DNA of 46,606 nt from Anaerolineales bacterium (GTDB lineage: Bacteria; Chloroflexota; Anaerolineae; Anaerolineales; Villigracilaceae): NCBI GenBank assembly GCA_017985935.1, contig JAGNWT010000025.1, positions 1 to 46,606 of the forward strand. The letters are read 5' to 3'. A program made the translations under genes and the position numbers. Position 1 is the stretch's first letter. The number at the start of each line of letters is the position of its first letter. Of this stretch, positions 8,453 to 15,673 are shown in pieces. Under the pieces are notes generated by a model. That model was not told the DNA's origin. It made no database searches and was given only the letters and a program-made list of their open reading frames with translations.

Positions 8453-8485
8453 CCCAGTTAGGGTGCCCCCCTCACCCTGGCTGGG
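8453..8485. repeat. Inverted repeat upstream of glpK
   Basis: CCCAG..AGGGTG (8453-8465) faces CACCCT..CTGGG (8473-8485) across a 7-nt loop, with 2 central mismatched positions. It lies 69 nt before the glpK ATG and could be an operator or leader hairpin. No regulator gene is adjacent. Confidence 0.4.
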
Positions 8486-8504
8486 ATATTTTATTGGCAG
8501 CAAC

Positions 8505-8541
8505 AAAAAAGTAGAGCGGTATCCATCACGGATACCGCTCT
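8505..8541 (-). terminator. Intrinsic terminator of the permease gene
   Basis: 12-bp stem (8513-8524 with 8530-8541), 5-nt loop, followed on the minus strand by T6. It separates the permease from glpK. Confidence 0.9.
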
Positions 8542-8564
8542 TGATTTTACTGTACAACAGGTTC

Positions 8565-10265
8565 TTATTGTTCGCCGAATTGCTTTTCGATCTCGGCGAT
8601 CTTCGCCTGGCGTTGCTTGATCTTATCGCCTTCAGGCACGCCTTCAAAGCGGTTATCTTCACCACCGGTAACGAAGGTGATGACCGCGGTCAATACGCCA
8701 ATGCCAATGGCAACGTAGGAGGTTGTGGTATCCGGAATGAGGAAGTGCAGGACGTTTTCATCCGAAATACCGAGGAAGCCCAACCCAAGACCAACGAGAG
8801 CCACAAGGATGCCAAAGGGAGCGGTCCTCTTGGACCACAAACCAAGGAGCGCAACCACGAATACGACTGTGAAGTAGAAAACTTTTTCATTGGGCGGGAA
8901 GAATCCGCTGATCGCCAAAATAACACCGAAGATGATGGCGAGAACAGCATTTGCCTTTGAAAGTCCGCCAAGATTGAACGGTCCCTTTTCCTTCCACTTG
9001 GGTCCGCCTTCTGCGAGCAAACCAGCCGCGATCGGCATCACCATGGATAGATAAAGGAACACGGCGCATGCAACCGCGAGAATCAAGTATGCAGGCGCGT
9101 ACAGCGTACTGGCAAAAGCAAAGATGGCAGAAACCCAAACTGCGGTGCCGGGAGTGCGGTACTTGGTGCTCACATTCGCAAGTGCCTTGGAAGCCGGTAA
9201 GCCACCGTCACGAGCGAAGGCGTACATCATGCGGGAGGTGGAGGTCAGACCAGCGAGGGCACAAACGTAATTGACCAACACCATTCCAATCGCAAGGAAT
9301 AAACTCAAAGCGAATGGCATCCTGGAGGCCCCCCACATATAAAAGAACGAGCCCCAGCCGAGGGCAGCCGCTTCTTTGAGATCTGGCATGGTTAGTACAT
9401 AAGCGGCAACAGCCACGAGACCGAACACCCAGGACCAGAACACGGCGGTCCACATACCCTTCGGCACGTTCACCTGAGCGTCCTGTGTTTCTTCCGAAGT
9501 GTGAGCAGAGGCGTCAAAGCCTGTGATGGTGTAACAAACGTAGGAGAGACCGAGCAGGAAGGCGAAAGCAACACTTTCGGTGCGGAAGGGAACCACACCG
9601 CCGCCTGCATCACCGGTCACGTTCTGGAAGGTCCACAAACGGGAGAAATCCAAAGGAACGGAGCTGAAAGCGAACAAGGTGACGATCAAAATGACGGTCA
9701 AACCAAGAATGACATAACCGCTCAGGTCAGTGAGTTTGGTGGTGATGTCAATGTAGTAGTGATTCAAGAGCGCCTGAGATCCGAGGGCGATAACCAAAAA
9801 GATGGTTTGATGAACGGTGCCCCAACCAGAAACGTCCACACCTAACACAGTGGCAAGCAGTAGGTCTTTGAAGAACACGGTGTAGAGCAACACATCTACA
9901 GAGGAGACCACACAAACCAACCCAATCAAATTAAACCAGGCAGTTGCCCATCCCCAGGCTTTCCCGCCGAGGTGTGAACTCCAGTGGTAAAGACCGCCAG
10001 CGGTCGGGAACGAAGAAGCGATCTGTCCCATGCCGAAGGCAACGCTCATGGCAAGAACTCCACCGACCAGCCAGATCAAGAAAGCGCCGCCAGACCCAAG
10101 GGCATTAAAGGCGGCAGGGAAGGCGGAGATACCGCCAGCCAGAATACAAATGATGGAAAATGAAATTGCGAAGTTCGAGAAGCCGCTCATGCGGCGCGAA
10201 AGTTCTTGTGCATACCCCAGCTTATGAAGAACCTGCTTGTCGTGCGCCTGACTCTTATTGGACAT
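8565..10265 (-). CDS. APC-superfamily amino-acid permease (GABA/choline-type)
   Basis: Cytoplasmic-membrane secondary transporter for an amino acid or amine. 566 residues with about 12 predicted hydrophobic helices. The N-terminal signature LGYAQELSRRMSGFSNFAISFSI and the helix-1 segment AGGISAF are typical of the amino acid-choline (ACT) branch of the APC superfamily, which includes GABA permeases. A later segment, GFDASAHTSEET, is also characteristic of that branch. The C-terminus is a charged tail. AAGGAG stands 9 nt before the ATG. It is transcribed alone, with its own terminator. A 12-codon leader ORF precedes it (10319-10357), so expression may be set after transcription starts. The exact substrate cannot be told from sequence. 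Confidence 0.88.
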   Translation of the reverse strand: MSNKSQAHDKQVLHKLGYAQELSRRMSGFSNFAISFSIICILAGGISAFPAAFNALGSGGAFLIWLVGGVLAMSVAFGMGQIASSFPTAGGLYHWSSHLGGKAWGWATAWFNLIGLVCVVSSVDVLLYTVFFKDLLLATVLGVDVSGWGTVHQTIFLVIALGSQALLNHYYIDITTKLTDLSGYVILGLTVILIVTLFAFSSVPLDFSRLWTFQNVTGDAGGGVVPFRTESVAFAFLLGLSYVCYTITGFDASAHTSEETQDAQVNVPKGMWTAVFWSWVFGLVAVAAYVLTMPDLKEAAALGWGSFFYMWGASRMPFALSLFLAIGMVLVNYVCALAGLTSTSRMMYAFARDGGLPASKALANVSTKYRTPGTAVWVSAIFAFASTLYAPAYLILAVACAVFLYLSMVMPIAAGLLAEGGPKWKEKGPFNLGGLSKANAVLAIIFGVILAISGFFPPNEKVFYFTVVFVVALLGLWSKRTAPFGILVALVGLGLGFLGISDENVLHFLIPDTTTSYVAIGIGVLTAVITFVTGGEDNRFEGVPEGDKIKQRQAKIAEIEKQFGEQ

Positions 10266-10318
10266 TTTCGTAACTCTCCTTGTGCTGAAATTGGTTTTTC
10301 GAGATCAAGAGGCCGAAC

Positions 10319-10357
10319 TTACGAAGAGCGAATATCAACAATGTCAACGATACACAT
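10319..10357 (-). CDS. Candidate 12-residue leader peptide upstream of the permease
   Basis: Minus-strand ATG at 10357 follows a purine-rich GGAGGAGGAGG and opens a 12-codon ORF (MCIVDIVDIRSS) that stops 53 nt before the permease ATG. The ribosome site is the strongest in the region, yet serves only this short ORF, as expected of a leader peptide. Nothing else supports translation, and no alternative terminator hairpin was found, so this is tentative. Confidence 0.35.
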   Translation of the reverse strand: MCIVDIVDIRSS

Positions 10358-10462
10358 CCTCCTCCTCCCTCCTGGGGAGTCTTTCCGCGATGATATGCAA
10401 TCAAACACTGACAACAAGATTAAGGTACGATTAATTCCCGCCATTATTACACAAAATGCCTA

Positions 10463-10491
10463 TTGATAAAATAGACCAAATGTTCTAAAAT
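10463..10491 (+). promoter_or_regulatory. Promoter of the radical SAM gene, leaderless geometry
   Basis: TTGATA (10463-10468), 17-nt spacer, TAAAAT (10486-10491). The expected transcription start is 10498, the A of the ATG. There is no Shine-Dalgarno sequence. Confidence 0.7.
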
Positions 10492-10497
10492 AGAAAT

Positions 10498-11667
10498 ATG
10501 GATGCACTTGAGCAATTAAAGTTACTGTCTTCACAAATGTCCTTCGAGCCGGATGGAGAACCGCGGGTCACTTCCGACGCCCCCGCCTGCTTCAGTCCAA
10601 AGGAAAGGGACCAGGCTTTTACACATCCCGCCCAACTCCCCAACGGACAAAAGATCGTCCTGCTCAAGACCCTGCTCTCTTCAGCCTGCGAGCGCGATTG
10701 TTTCTATTGCCCGTTTCGTGCCGGCAGAGACTTCCGCCGCGCCACTTTCAAACCGGATGAGTTTGCAAGTCTCTTCAGCAAACTTAATCAGAGTGGAATG
10801 GCCGAGGGTGTATTCCTCAGTTCTGGGGTGGCAGGAGGCGGTGTAAGGACCCAGGATAAACTCCTCGACACGGCAGACATCCTGCGCAAGAAATATCACT
10901 TCAAAGGATATCTCCATCTTAAAATGATGCCCGGCTCTGAAAGGGATCAGGTATTTCGTGCCATGCAGCTTGCCGACCGGGTCTCGGTGAATTTGGAAGC
11001 CCCGAACACTGAGCGGCTCGCGAAGCTGGCTCCGCACAAGATTTTCCTGGAAGAACTGCTGCGTCCCTTGCGCTGGGTCGAAGAGATCCGCAGGGCTGAG
11101 CCGGCATATAAATTTTGGAATGGCAAATATCCATCAACGGTCACGCAGTTCGTGGCGGGCGGCTCTGATGAAAGCGATCTTGAACTTCTAACGACAACCG
11201 ACTGGTTGATGAAGAACATTCGACTCAAGCGAGCATATTTTTCTGCGTTCCATCCGGTCCGCGACACTCCGCTGGAGAACAAGCCTGCGGTCAACCTTTT
11301 GCGTGAACATCGCCTGTATCAAGCTTCGTTCCTGCTGCGCGATTACGGATTCGACCTCGAAGATTTGCCGTTCACCAAAGATAGCAACCTCCCCATTGAA
11401 GCCGACCCCAAGCAGGCGTGGGCGCAGATCAATCTGACCGAACATCCAATTGAAGTGAATCAAGCGGATAAACATCAACTGCTCCGCATACCGGGCATTG
11501 GCTTGAAAGGCGCAGATGCGATTCTTGATGCAAGAAGACAGAACAAATTACGTGATCTTTCTGCATTGAAGAAACTCGGCATCGTTGCCGAGCGCGCCGC
11601 GCCATATCTTTTATTTGACGGTAAAAGATCTTCCACTCAATTGTCTTTGTTTCATCATGTTGTATAA
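10498..11667 (+). CDS. Radical SAM protein with C-terminal helix-hairpin-helix
   Basis: A radical S-adenosylmethionine enzyme. Cys64, Cys68 and Cys71 (CERDCFYC) would hold the [4Fe-4S] cluster. FLSSGVAGGG and the following strands fit the TIM-barrel. Residues 318-375 form a DNA-binding helix-hairpin-helix (LLRIPGIGLKGADAIL). This combination matches the putative DNA modification/repair radical SAM family that often sits next to a uracil-DNA-glycosylase-like protein. That partner is not adjacent here: the next gene encodes a SET-domain protein behind its own terminator and promoter. 389 residues is close to family length. The reaction is unknown. Confidence 0.85.
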   Translation: MDALEQLKLLSSQMSFEPDGEPRVTSDAPACFSPKERDQAFTHPAQLPNGQKIVLLKTLLSSACERDCFYCPFRAGRDFRRATFKPDEFASLFSKLNQSGMAEGVFLSSGVAGGGVRTQDKLLDTADILRKKYHFKGYLHLKMMPGSERDQVFRAMQLADRVSVNLEAPNTERLAKLAPHKIFLEELLRPLRWVEEIRRAEPAYKFWNGKYPSTVTQFVAGGSDESDLELLTTTDWLMKNIRLKRAYFSAFHPVRDTPLENKPAVNLLREHRLYQASFLLRDYGFDLEDLPFTKDSNLPIEADPKQAWAQINLTEHPIEVNQADKHQLLRIPGIGLKGADAILDARRQNKLRDLSALKKLGIVAERAAPYLLFDGKRSSTQLSLFHHVV

Positions 11668-11699
11668 AAAATTTCATCACATAAGTGATGAAATTTTTT
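11666..11699 (+). terminator. Terminator overlapping the radical SAM stop codon
   Basis: 15-bp stem (11666-11680 and 11685-11699), ATAA loop, T6 tail. It begins within the TAA stop. Confidence 0.9.
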
Positions 11700-11750
11700 A
11701 TTATCCATTGAGTGGTAACCTTAAAATATTCGTGTTTCTTGCTCCAACCC

Positions 11751-11778
11751 TTGAATTAAAAATTTTTATCGCTATACT
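11751..11778 (+). promoter_or_regulatory. Promoter of the SET-domain gene
   Basis: TTGAAT (11751-11756), 16-nt spacer, TATACT (11773-11778). Leader of about 47 nt, with AAGGAG at 11818-11823, 8 nt before the ATG. Confidence 0.65.
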
Positions 11779-11831
11779 ATGCAAATGAATATCGAAGATT
11801 TATCAACGATCATGTATAAGGAGAAATAAAA

Positions 11832-12320
11832 ATGACTACAACGATGGAAACATTGTCCATAAGAACGGAAAATAAATTCCGCACACTCATTACCAAGCAG
11901 GCTTATAAAAAAGGTGAAGCGATCTGCGCCATGCCAAGCGAGAACATCATGGATAAACCCAACCGCTTTACTGTGCAGATCTCAAAAGACAGACACACGC
12001 ATGTTGGCAAGCTTGCCGCGCTTAATCACTCATGCGACCCCAATGTGATACTCGACACCGAAGCCATGATGATGGTCGCTCGCCGTGATATTGAAAAGGG
12101 AGAGGAACTCTCTTTCTTTTATCCCTCCACAGAGTGGGAGATGAACGCTCCCTTCATCTGCCTGTGCGGAGCGGCGAACTGCATTCATGTGGTGGCTGGT
12201 GCGCGCTTCCTTCCCCTTTCCACGCTGGAACATCATTATCTCAACCCTCACATCAGAGATATGATGATCGAACTTCTACAAAACACTGAACAGCATCTGA
12301 CAGGCTTGCAGGGTAAATAA
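11832..12320 (+). CDS. SET-domain protein (putative lysine methyltransferase)
   Basis: A 162-residue protein with a compact SET fold. The signature NHSCDPN (residues 65-71) is the S-adenosylmethionine-binding and pseudoknot motif. ARRDIEKGEELSFFYP supplies the second conserved block and catalytic Tyr region. The post-SET CLCGAANC (Cys110, Cys112, Cys117) together with Cys68 could bind zinc. It is short compared with eukaryotic enzymes, but usual for bacterial SET proteins. A clear AAGGAG precedes the ATG. It is monocistronic, with its own promoter and a strong terminator. The target is unknown; bacterial homologues could methylate ribosomal, nucleoid or other proteins. Confidence 0.85.
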   Translation: MTTTMETLSIRTENKFRTLITKQAYKKGEAICAMPSENIMDKPNRFTVQISKDRHTHVGKLAALNHSCDPNVILDTEAMMMVARRDIEKGEELSFFYPSTEWEMNAPFICLCGAANCIHVVAGARFLPLSTLEHHYLNPHIRDMMIELLQNTEQHLTGLQGK

Positions 12321-12356
12321 AAAAAGGCGGAGGTCTCAGGACCTCCGCCTTTTTTT
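12321..12356. terminator. Bidirectional terminator between convergent genes
   Basis: GGCGGAGGTC (12326-12335), TCAG loop, GACCTCCGCC (12340-12349), flanked by A5 and T7. It serves the SET gene and the opposite-strand gene ending at 12359. Confidence 0.92.
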
Positions 12357-12358
12357 AT

Positions 12359-12781
12359 TTATAACTTTCTGTGCAGCGCTAGCAGGGTGTACGCCCCAAC
12401 CCAGGGTTTTCCAAGCCTGTGATTATCAGAGACTTCGATCTTGCTGAAGCGCTGGGCGATCTGCGGCATGAGCATGGCAATTGCCGCCCAGTCATCCCCA
12501 AGAACGGCAGACCGCATTTTCTCGGCAGATTGCCCGGCCCACATCCATTCCATGCGGAATTTATCCGCCTTTACCCAGTAATCTCGCTTTTCCCACGCGG
12601 CAACAGAGGCATCGATCCCCTCTGCAATAGATTGAAGCGCCAGAGCAATGAATGCGGCCATATCTTTTGTTTCGGATGTGACCTGTGTTTGCTTCGCCAA
12701 CTCACGGATGCACAAGACAATGGATTTCGATAAACGAGTTCGTTCTTTTCCAACAGAATCGGGGTTAATAACGCGGCTCAA
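12359..12781 (-). CDS. Conserved-type hypothetical protein, 140 residues
   Basis: I do not recognise this family. The protein is soluble and mostly helical in appearance, with a tryptophan-rich middle (WEKRDYWVKADKFRMEWMW) and no cysteine cluster or transmembrane helix. The start is a TTG at 12781, chosen because GGAGA lies 7 nt before it on the minus strand; no ATG fits as well. Codon use and a proper terminator suggest a real gene. It is transcribed alone and divergently from the DUF2132 gene. Its size and fold are compatible with a small four-helix protein, but nothing ties it to a function. Confidence 0.7.
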   Translation of the reverse strand: MSRVINPDSVGKERTRLSKSIVLCIRELAKQTQVTSETKDMAAFIALALQSIAEGIDASVAAWEKRDYWVKADKFRMEWMWAGQSAEKMRSAVLGDDWAAIAMLMPQIAQRFSKIEVSDNHRLGKPWVGAYTLLALHRKL

Positions 12782-12861
12782 GAAATTTCTCCAGGTTCAA
12801 GTGATTTACGGACGGCGATTATACCGCCAATCTCCAAGCCATAACCAAACAAGGTGCAAAG

Positions 12862-12891
12862 TTGACTCTCCTTCCCTCATTGGGTTATTAT
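12862..12891 (+). promoter_or_regulatory. Promoter of the DUF2132 gene
   Basis: TTGACT (12862-12867), 18-nt spacer, TATTAT (12886-12891). The ATG at 12941 is preceded by GGAGAAG. Confidence 0.6.
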
Positions 12892-12940
12892 CCCTGAACT
12901 GTTGATATAAACGCAAAATCCTACGGAGAAGATCAGAAAG

Positions 12941-13159
12941 ATGACCAACGAACAGCCTAAGAATCCCTTGCACGGAATCACACTCGAAATGATCTTGAAC
13001 CACCTGGTTGAAAAATTTGGCTGGGAAGAAATTGGCAGGCGCATCCCGGTCAAATGTTTTCAGGAGAATCCCAGCATCAAGTCCAGTTTGAATTTTTTGA
13101 GAAAAACTCCCTGGGCAAGAAAAAGGGTTGAAGACCTGTATCTGAGAACAAAGAAATAG
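12941..13159 (+). CDS. DUF2132 / VF530-family small protein
   Basis: A 72-residue protein matching the VF530 (DUF2132) family over its whole length: [12 protein letters not shown] at the start, [15 protein letters not shown] in the middle and [21 protein letters not shown] at the end. The family is a small helical domain with a possible nucleic-acid-binding role, but its function is not established. GGAGAAG stands 12-13 nt before the ATG, a rather long spacing. It precedes the EmrE-type transporter gene by 47 nt with no convincing terminator, so the two could be cotranscribed. Confidence 0.9.
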   Translation: MTNEQPKNPLHGITLEMILNHLVEKFGWEEIGRRIPVKCFQENPSIKSSLNFLRKTPWARKRVEDLYLRTKK

Positions 13160-13206
13160 AAATTTTTTTTCTACCTTCATTTCAAAAAAATTCTTGGGAG
13201 AATTTC

Positions 13207-14145
13207 ATGGCTCGTCTCGTCACACTGGGAACATTATCCGCGTTATTTTTTAGCAGTACATTCGTTTTGAATCGCGCCATGAGTCTTGCGGGCGGTCACT
13301 GGGCGTGGACTGCCAGTTTGCGCTTTGGCTTTATGCTGATCTTTCTGATATTCATCTTGCTAGCCACTCAAGGCAGGAAAGCGCTGCGAGAGGTCAGGGA
13401 TCTTTTTGTCCGGCATTGGTTGTTCTGGATGATCAGCGGCAGCATTGGCTTTGGCATTTTTTATTCCATGATCACCTTCAGCTCCATCTATGCCGAAGGC
13501 TGGATCGTAGCGACCACATGGCAAACCACGATCCTCGCCACGCCGATCGTGCTGTCTTTCTTTGGCAGAAAAGTTCCCATAAGGGGTTTGATCTTCACAG
13601 GTATCATCTTCATAGGCATTGTACTGGTCAATGTCGAACACGCCAGCGATACCGATCTGCGCGGAATGCTTCTCAGTGCGCTGCCTGTGCTGGTCGCGGC
13701 TTTTGCCTACCCGATCGGAAATCAACTTGTTTGGGAAGCGCGGATGGGAGATAACAAGCGGATACCGCATATCGAACATCCTATTTTGGAAAATGCGTTT
13801 GCGCGGGTCTTGCTCTTAACTCTTGGCTCGCTCCCGTTTTGGGGGCTTCTCCTCCTTTTTACATCCCCTCCCGCCCCCTCCAATGGACAGTTTCTCAGCA
13901 CAGCGTTGGTCGCTCTGCTTTCAGGTGTGATAGCCACGACGATCTTTCTCTACGCTCGAAATCTTTCAAGGCACGCCTACGAGATCTCCGCAGTGGATGC
14001 AACTCAATCCATGGAAGTCGTTTTCTCACTCATCGGCGAGATACTGTTCCTGGGCGGCGCGCTGCCCGGTCCGATCGGTTTGACCGGCGTTGCTCTGACC
14101 ATGCTTGGGTTGATCGCTTACATGGCAGTTCAAGCCCGCTCGTAG
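13207..14145 (+). CDS. EmrE-type (PF13536-like) DMT-superfamily transporter
   Basis: Integral membrane protein of 312 residues with about ten hydrophobic helices in two related halves, the drug/metabolite transporter plan. The N-terminal FFSSTFVLNRAMSLAGGHW and the segment AYEISAVDATQSMEVVFSLIGE are those of the 'multidrug resistance efflux transporter' branch rather than ordinary EamA. Actual substrate is unknown. GGGAGAA lies 4-6 nt before the ATG. The RNA methylase gene follows after 13 nt, but has its own -10 box inside the gap. Confidence 0.85.
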   Translation: MARLVTLGTLSALFFSSTFVLNRAMSLAGGHWAWTASLRFGFMLIFLIFILLATQGRKALREVRDLFVRHWLFWMISGSIGFGIFYSMITFSSIYAEGWIVATTWQTTILATPIVLSFFGRKVPIRGLIFTGIIFIGIVLVNVEHASDTDLRGMLLSALPVLVAAFAYPIGNQLVWEARMGDNKRIPHIEHPILENAFARVLLLTLGSLPFWGLLLLFTSPPAPSNGQFLSTALVALLSGVIATTIFLYARNLSRHAYEISAVDATQSMEVVFSLIGEILFLGGALPGPIGLTGVALTMLGLIAYMAVQARS

Positions 14146-14146
14146 G

Positions 14147-14152
14147 TATAAT
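14147..14152 (+). promoter_or_regulatory. -10 box TATAAT, leaderless geometry
   Basis: Perfect TATAAT two bases after the preceding stop codon and exactly 6 nt before the ATG at 14159. No good -35 is visible. There is no Shine-Dalgarno sequence. Confidence 0.55.
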
Positions 14153-14158
14153 CGCCCA

Positions 14159-14779
14159 ATGACCAATTTTGAGATTCGAGTCTGTGAAAGCTGTGGATTA
14201 CGCTACCCGCTGACGGAAGGAAGTTCGTTCGGTATTCGCTGCCCGATCTGTCTTGGCATTACTCACGCTGTGCTCAATAAACAAATATCATCTGAATCGG
14301 CTTTGACTGACAGAAAGAAAAAAAGAGATGAATTGACCGTCCTCGTGGATAACGTCCGCTCGGCTTGGAATGTCGGCTCGATCTTGCGCTCGGCAGATGG
14401 TTTTGGTTTTTCGCACGCCTTTTTATGCGGAATCACACCAACGCCCGAAGTTGATGCCGTCCGTAAGACTGCGCTCGGCGCGGACGATTTTGTTCCCTGG
14501 TCTTATCACAAGGATGCTGTCAAGCTTGTGAAGGGATTAAAAAAAGAAGGCTGGGTGATCTGGGCGCTGGAAGAAGAAGAACGCGCCAAGCCGCTGAAGA
14601 AAATTAAGAGAAGGATCGAGCAACGCACTGTGTTGATCGCAGGCAGTGAAGTGACCGGGGTTGACCCCGCATTACTTGACCTGTGTGATGAAGTTTTCTA
14701 CATCCCAATGCGCGGCGAAAAGCGTTCGTTCAATGTGGCAGTTGCATTTGGAATCGCCGGGTTCACACTATCGTCATAG
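14159..14779 (+). CDS. SpoU/TrmH-family RNA 2'-O-methyltransferase with zinc ribbon
   Basis: SPOUT-class methylase transferring a methyl group from S-adenosylmethionine to a ribose 2'-OH of tRNA or rRNA. Family motifs: NVRSAWNVGSILRSADGFG (motif 1, about residues 63-81), LIAGSEVTGVDP (motif 2) and YIPMRGEKRSFNVAVAFGIA (motif 3). The N-terminal 35 residues add a CxxC...CxxC knuckle (Cys9, Cys12, Cys28, Cys31), an uncommon accessory likely to bind zinc and perhaps RNA. 206 residues. Target nucleotide is not predictable. It has its own -10 box directly before the ATG. Confidence 0.9.
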   Translation: MTNFEIRVCESCGLRYPLTEGSSFGIRCPICLGITHAVLNKQISSESALTDRKKKRDELTVLVDNVRSAWNVGSILRSADGFGFSHAFLCGITPTPEVDAVRKTALGADDFVPWSYHKDAVKLVKGLKKEGWVIWALEEEERAKPLKKIKRRIEQRTVLIAGSEVTGVDPALLDLCDEVFYIPMRGEKRSFNVAVAFGIAGFTLSS

Positions 14780-14817
14780 AAATAAAAAGCCCCTCGAAGT
14801 TGAGGGGCTTTTTATTT
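14780..14817. terminator. Bidirectional terminator, 16-bp stem
   Basis: AAATAAAAAGCCCCTC (14780-14795), GAAGTT loop, exact complement at 14802-14817. It overlaps the stop codon of the minus-strand SGNH gene. Confidence 0.92.
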
Positions 14818-15673
14818 ACAACAATTTTTTCAGGGCTTCAAACCAGATCTGGGCGATCAGGTTGTATCCCACATGGTTGGGATGATTCCCATCATCATAC
14901 AAAGTCGCCGGGTTGGTGAAAATGTCGGTCGAGTAAAAGTCAACGGTCATGGCATTGTATTGAGCGGCTTTCTCCTCAATGATCAGGTTGTATTGCACGA
15001 CCTGGGCAGACATCTTCTTCAACTCCTCAGGCGGGATCGAAACAAATGCCTCGCCCTTAATGGCAACCGGTCTTTTGGATTGGTCATCTAATTTTGCTAC
15101 GATCACTTCTGCGCCCGCGTCCTTTAGCCGCCCTATGATCGCGTCCAAATTGGCTGCGAAGCGGTTCAGGTCATTCCGCTCGCTTTCGACCGAGCCGTCT
15201 CCATATTCGTAGAGATACCAAAGATCATTGCTGCCGATCCACAACAAGGCAACCGGATATCTGCCTGCGGCGGTTGCTGCTTCTGCTTCTGAAATTGCCT
15301 GCGTAAGCTGGCTCTCAAGCCCGAGATCCCCAGCGATCAACGCGTCTGAGCTCCAACCGGATTGACCGAGGTTGAGCAGTGTCGTATCCGGGCGGATGAT
15401 GTTTACCTTCTTTAGCAAACGCCCGGGGTAGCCAAGACCAGTGTCATCTCCATCGCCTTGAGTAAGGCTATCGCCCAAAGCGATCAGGGTTACAGGTCCG
15501 GGTTGAGCCGTGGCGCTTTGCTGTGGAAGTTTTGTTGCTGCCGGCTGTGGCGAGCCCGCGGAAGTTTCCATAGCCGCAAGGGTCTCAGTTGGTAATGACG
15601 CCTCTTCTGTTGGAGTTGCCTGTGTGACACAGGACCCGAGAAGAAGTCCTAGAATCAAAATCCATCTTTTCAT
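14816..15673 (-). CDS. SGNH/GDSL-type hydrolase lipoprotein
   Basis: Secreted lipid-anchored esterase-like protein. Signal peptide with lipobox LLGSC (Cys15), then a Thr/Ser/Pro/Ala-rich linker to about residue 58. The hydrolase domain has GDSL with nucleophile Ser69 (ALGDSLTQG), the Asn block GSND, and DDGNHPNHVGY carrying the catalytic Asp and His. 285 residues. It acts outside the membrane; the substrate could be a lipid, acetylated sugar or polysaccharide. The ATG overlaps the stop of the FAD/Fe-S dehydrogenase gene (ATGA), with AGGAGG inside that gene's end, so the two are translationally coupled. Confidence 0.88.
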   Translation of the reverse strand: MKRWILILGLLLGSCVTQATPTEEASLPTETLAAMETSAGSPQPAATKLPQQSATAQPGPVTLIALGDSLTQGDGDDTGLGYPGRLLKKVNIIRPDTTLLNLGQSGWSSDALIAGDLGLESQLTQAISEAEAATAAGRYPVALLWIGSNDLWYLYEYGDGSVESERNDLNRFAANLDAIIGRLKDAGAEVIVAKLDDQSKRPVAIKGEAFVSIPPEELKKMSAQVVQYNLIIEEKAAQYNAMTVDFYSTDIFTNPATLYDDGNHPNHVGYNLIAQIWFEALKKLL

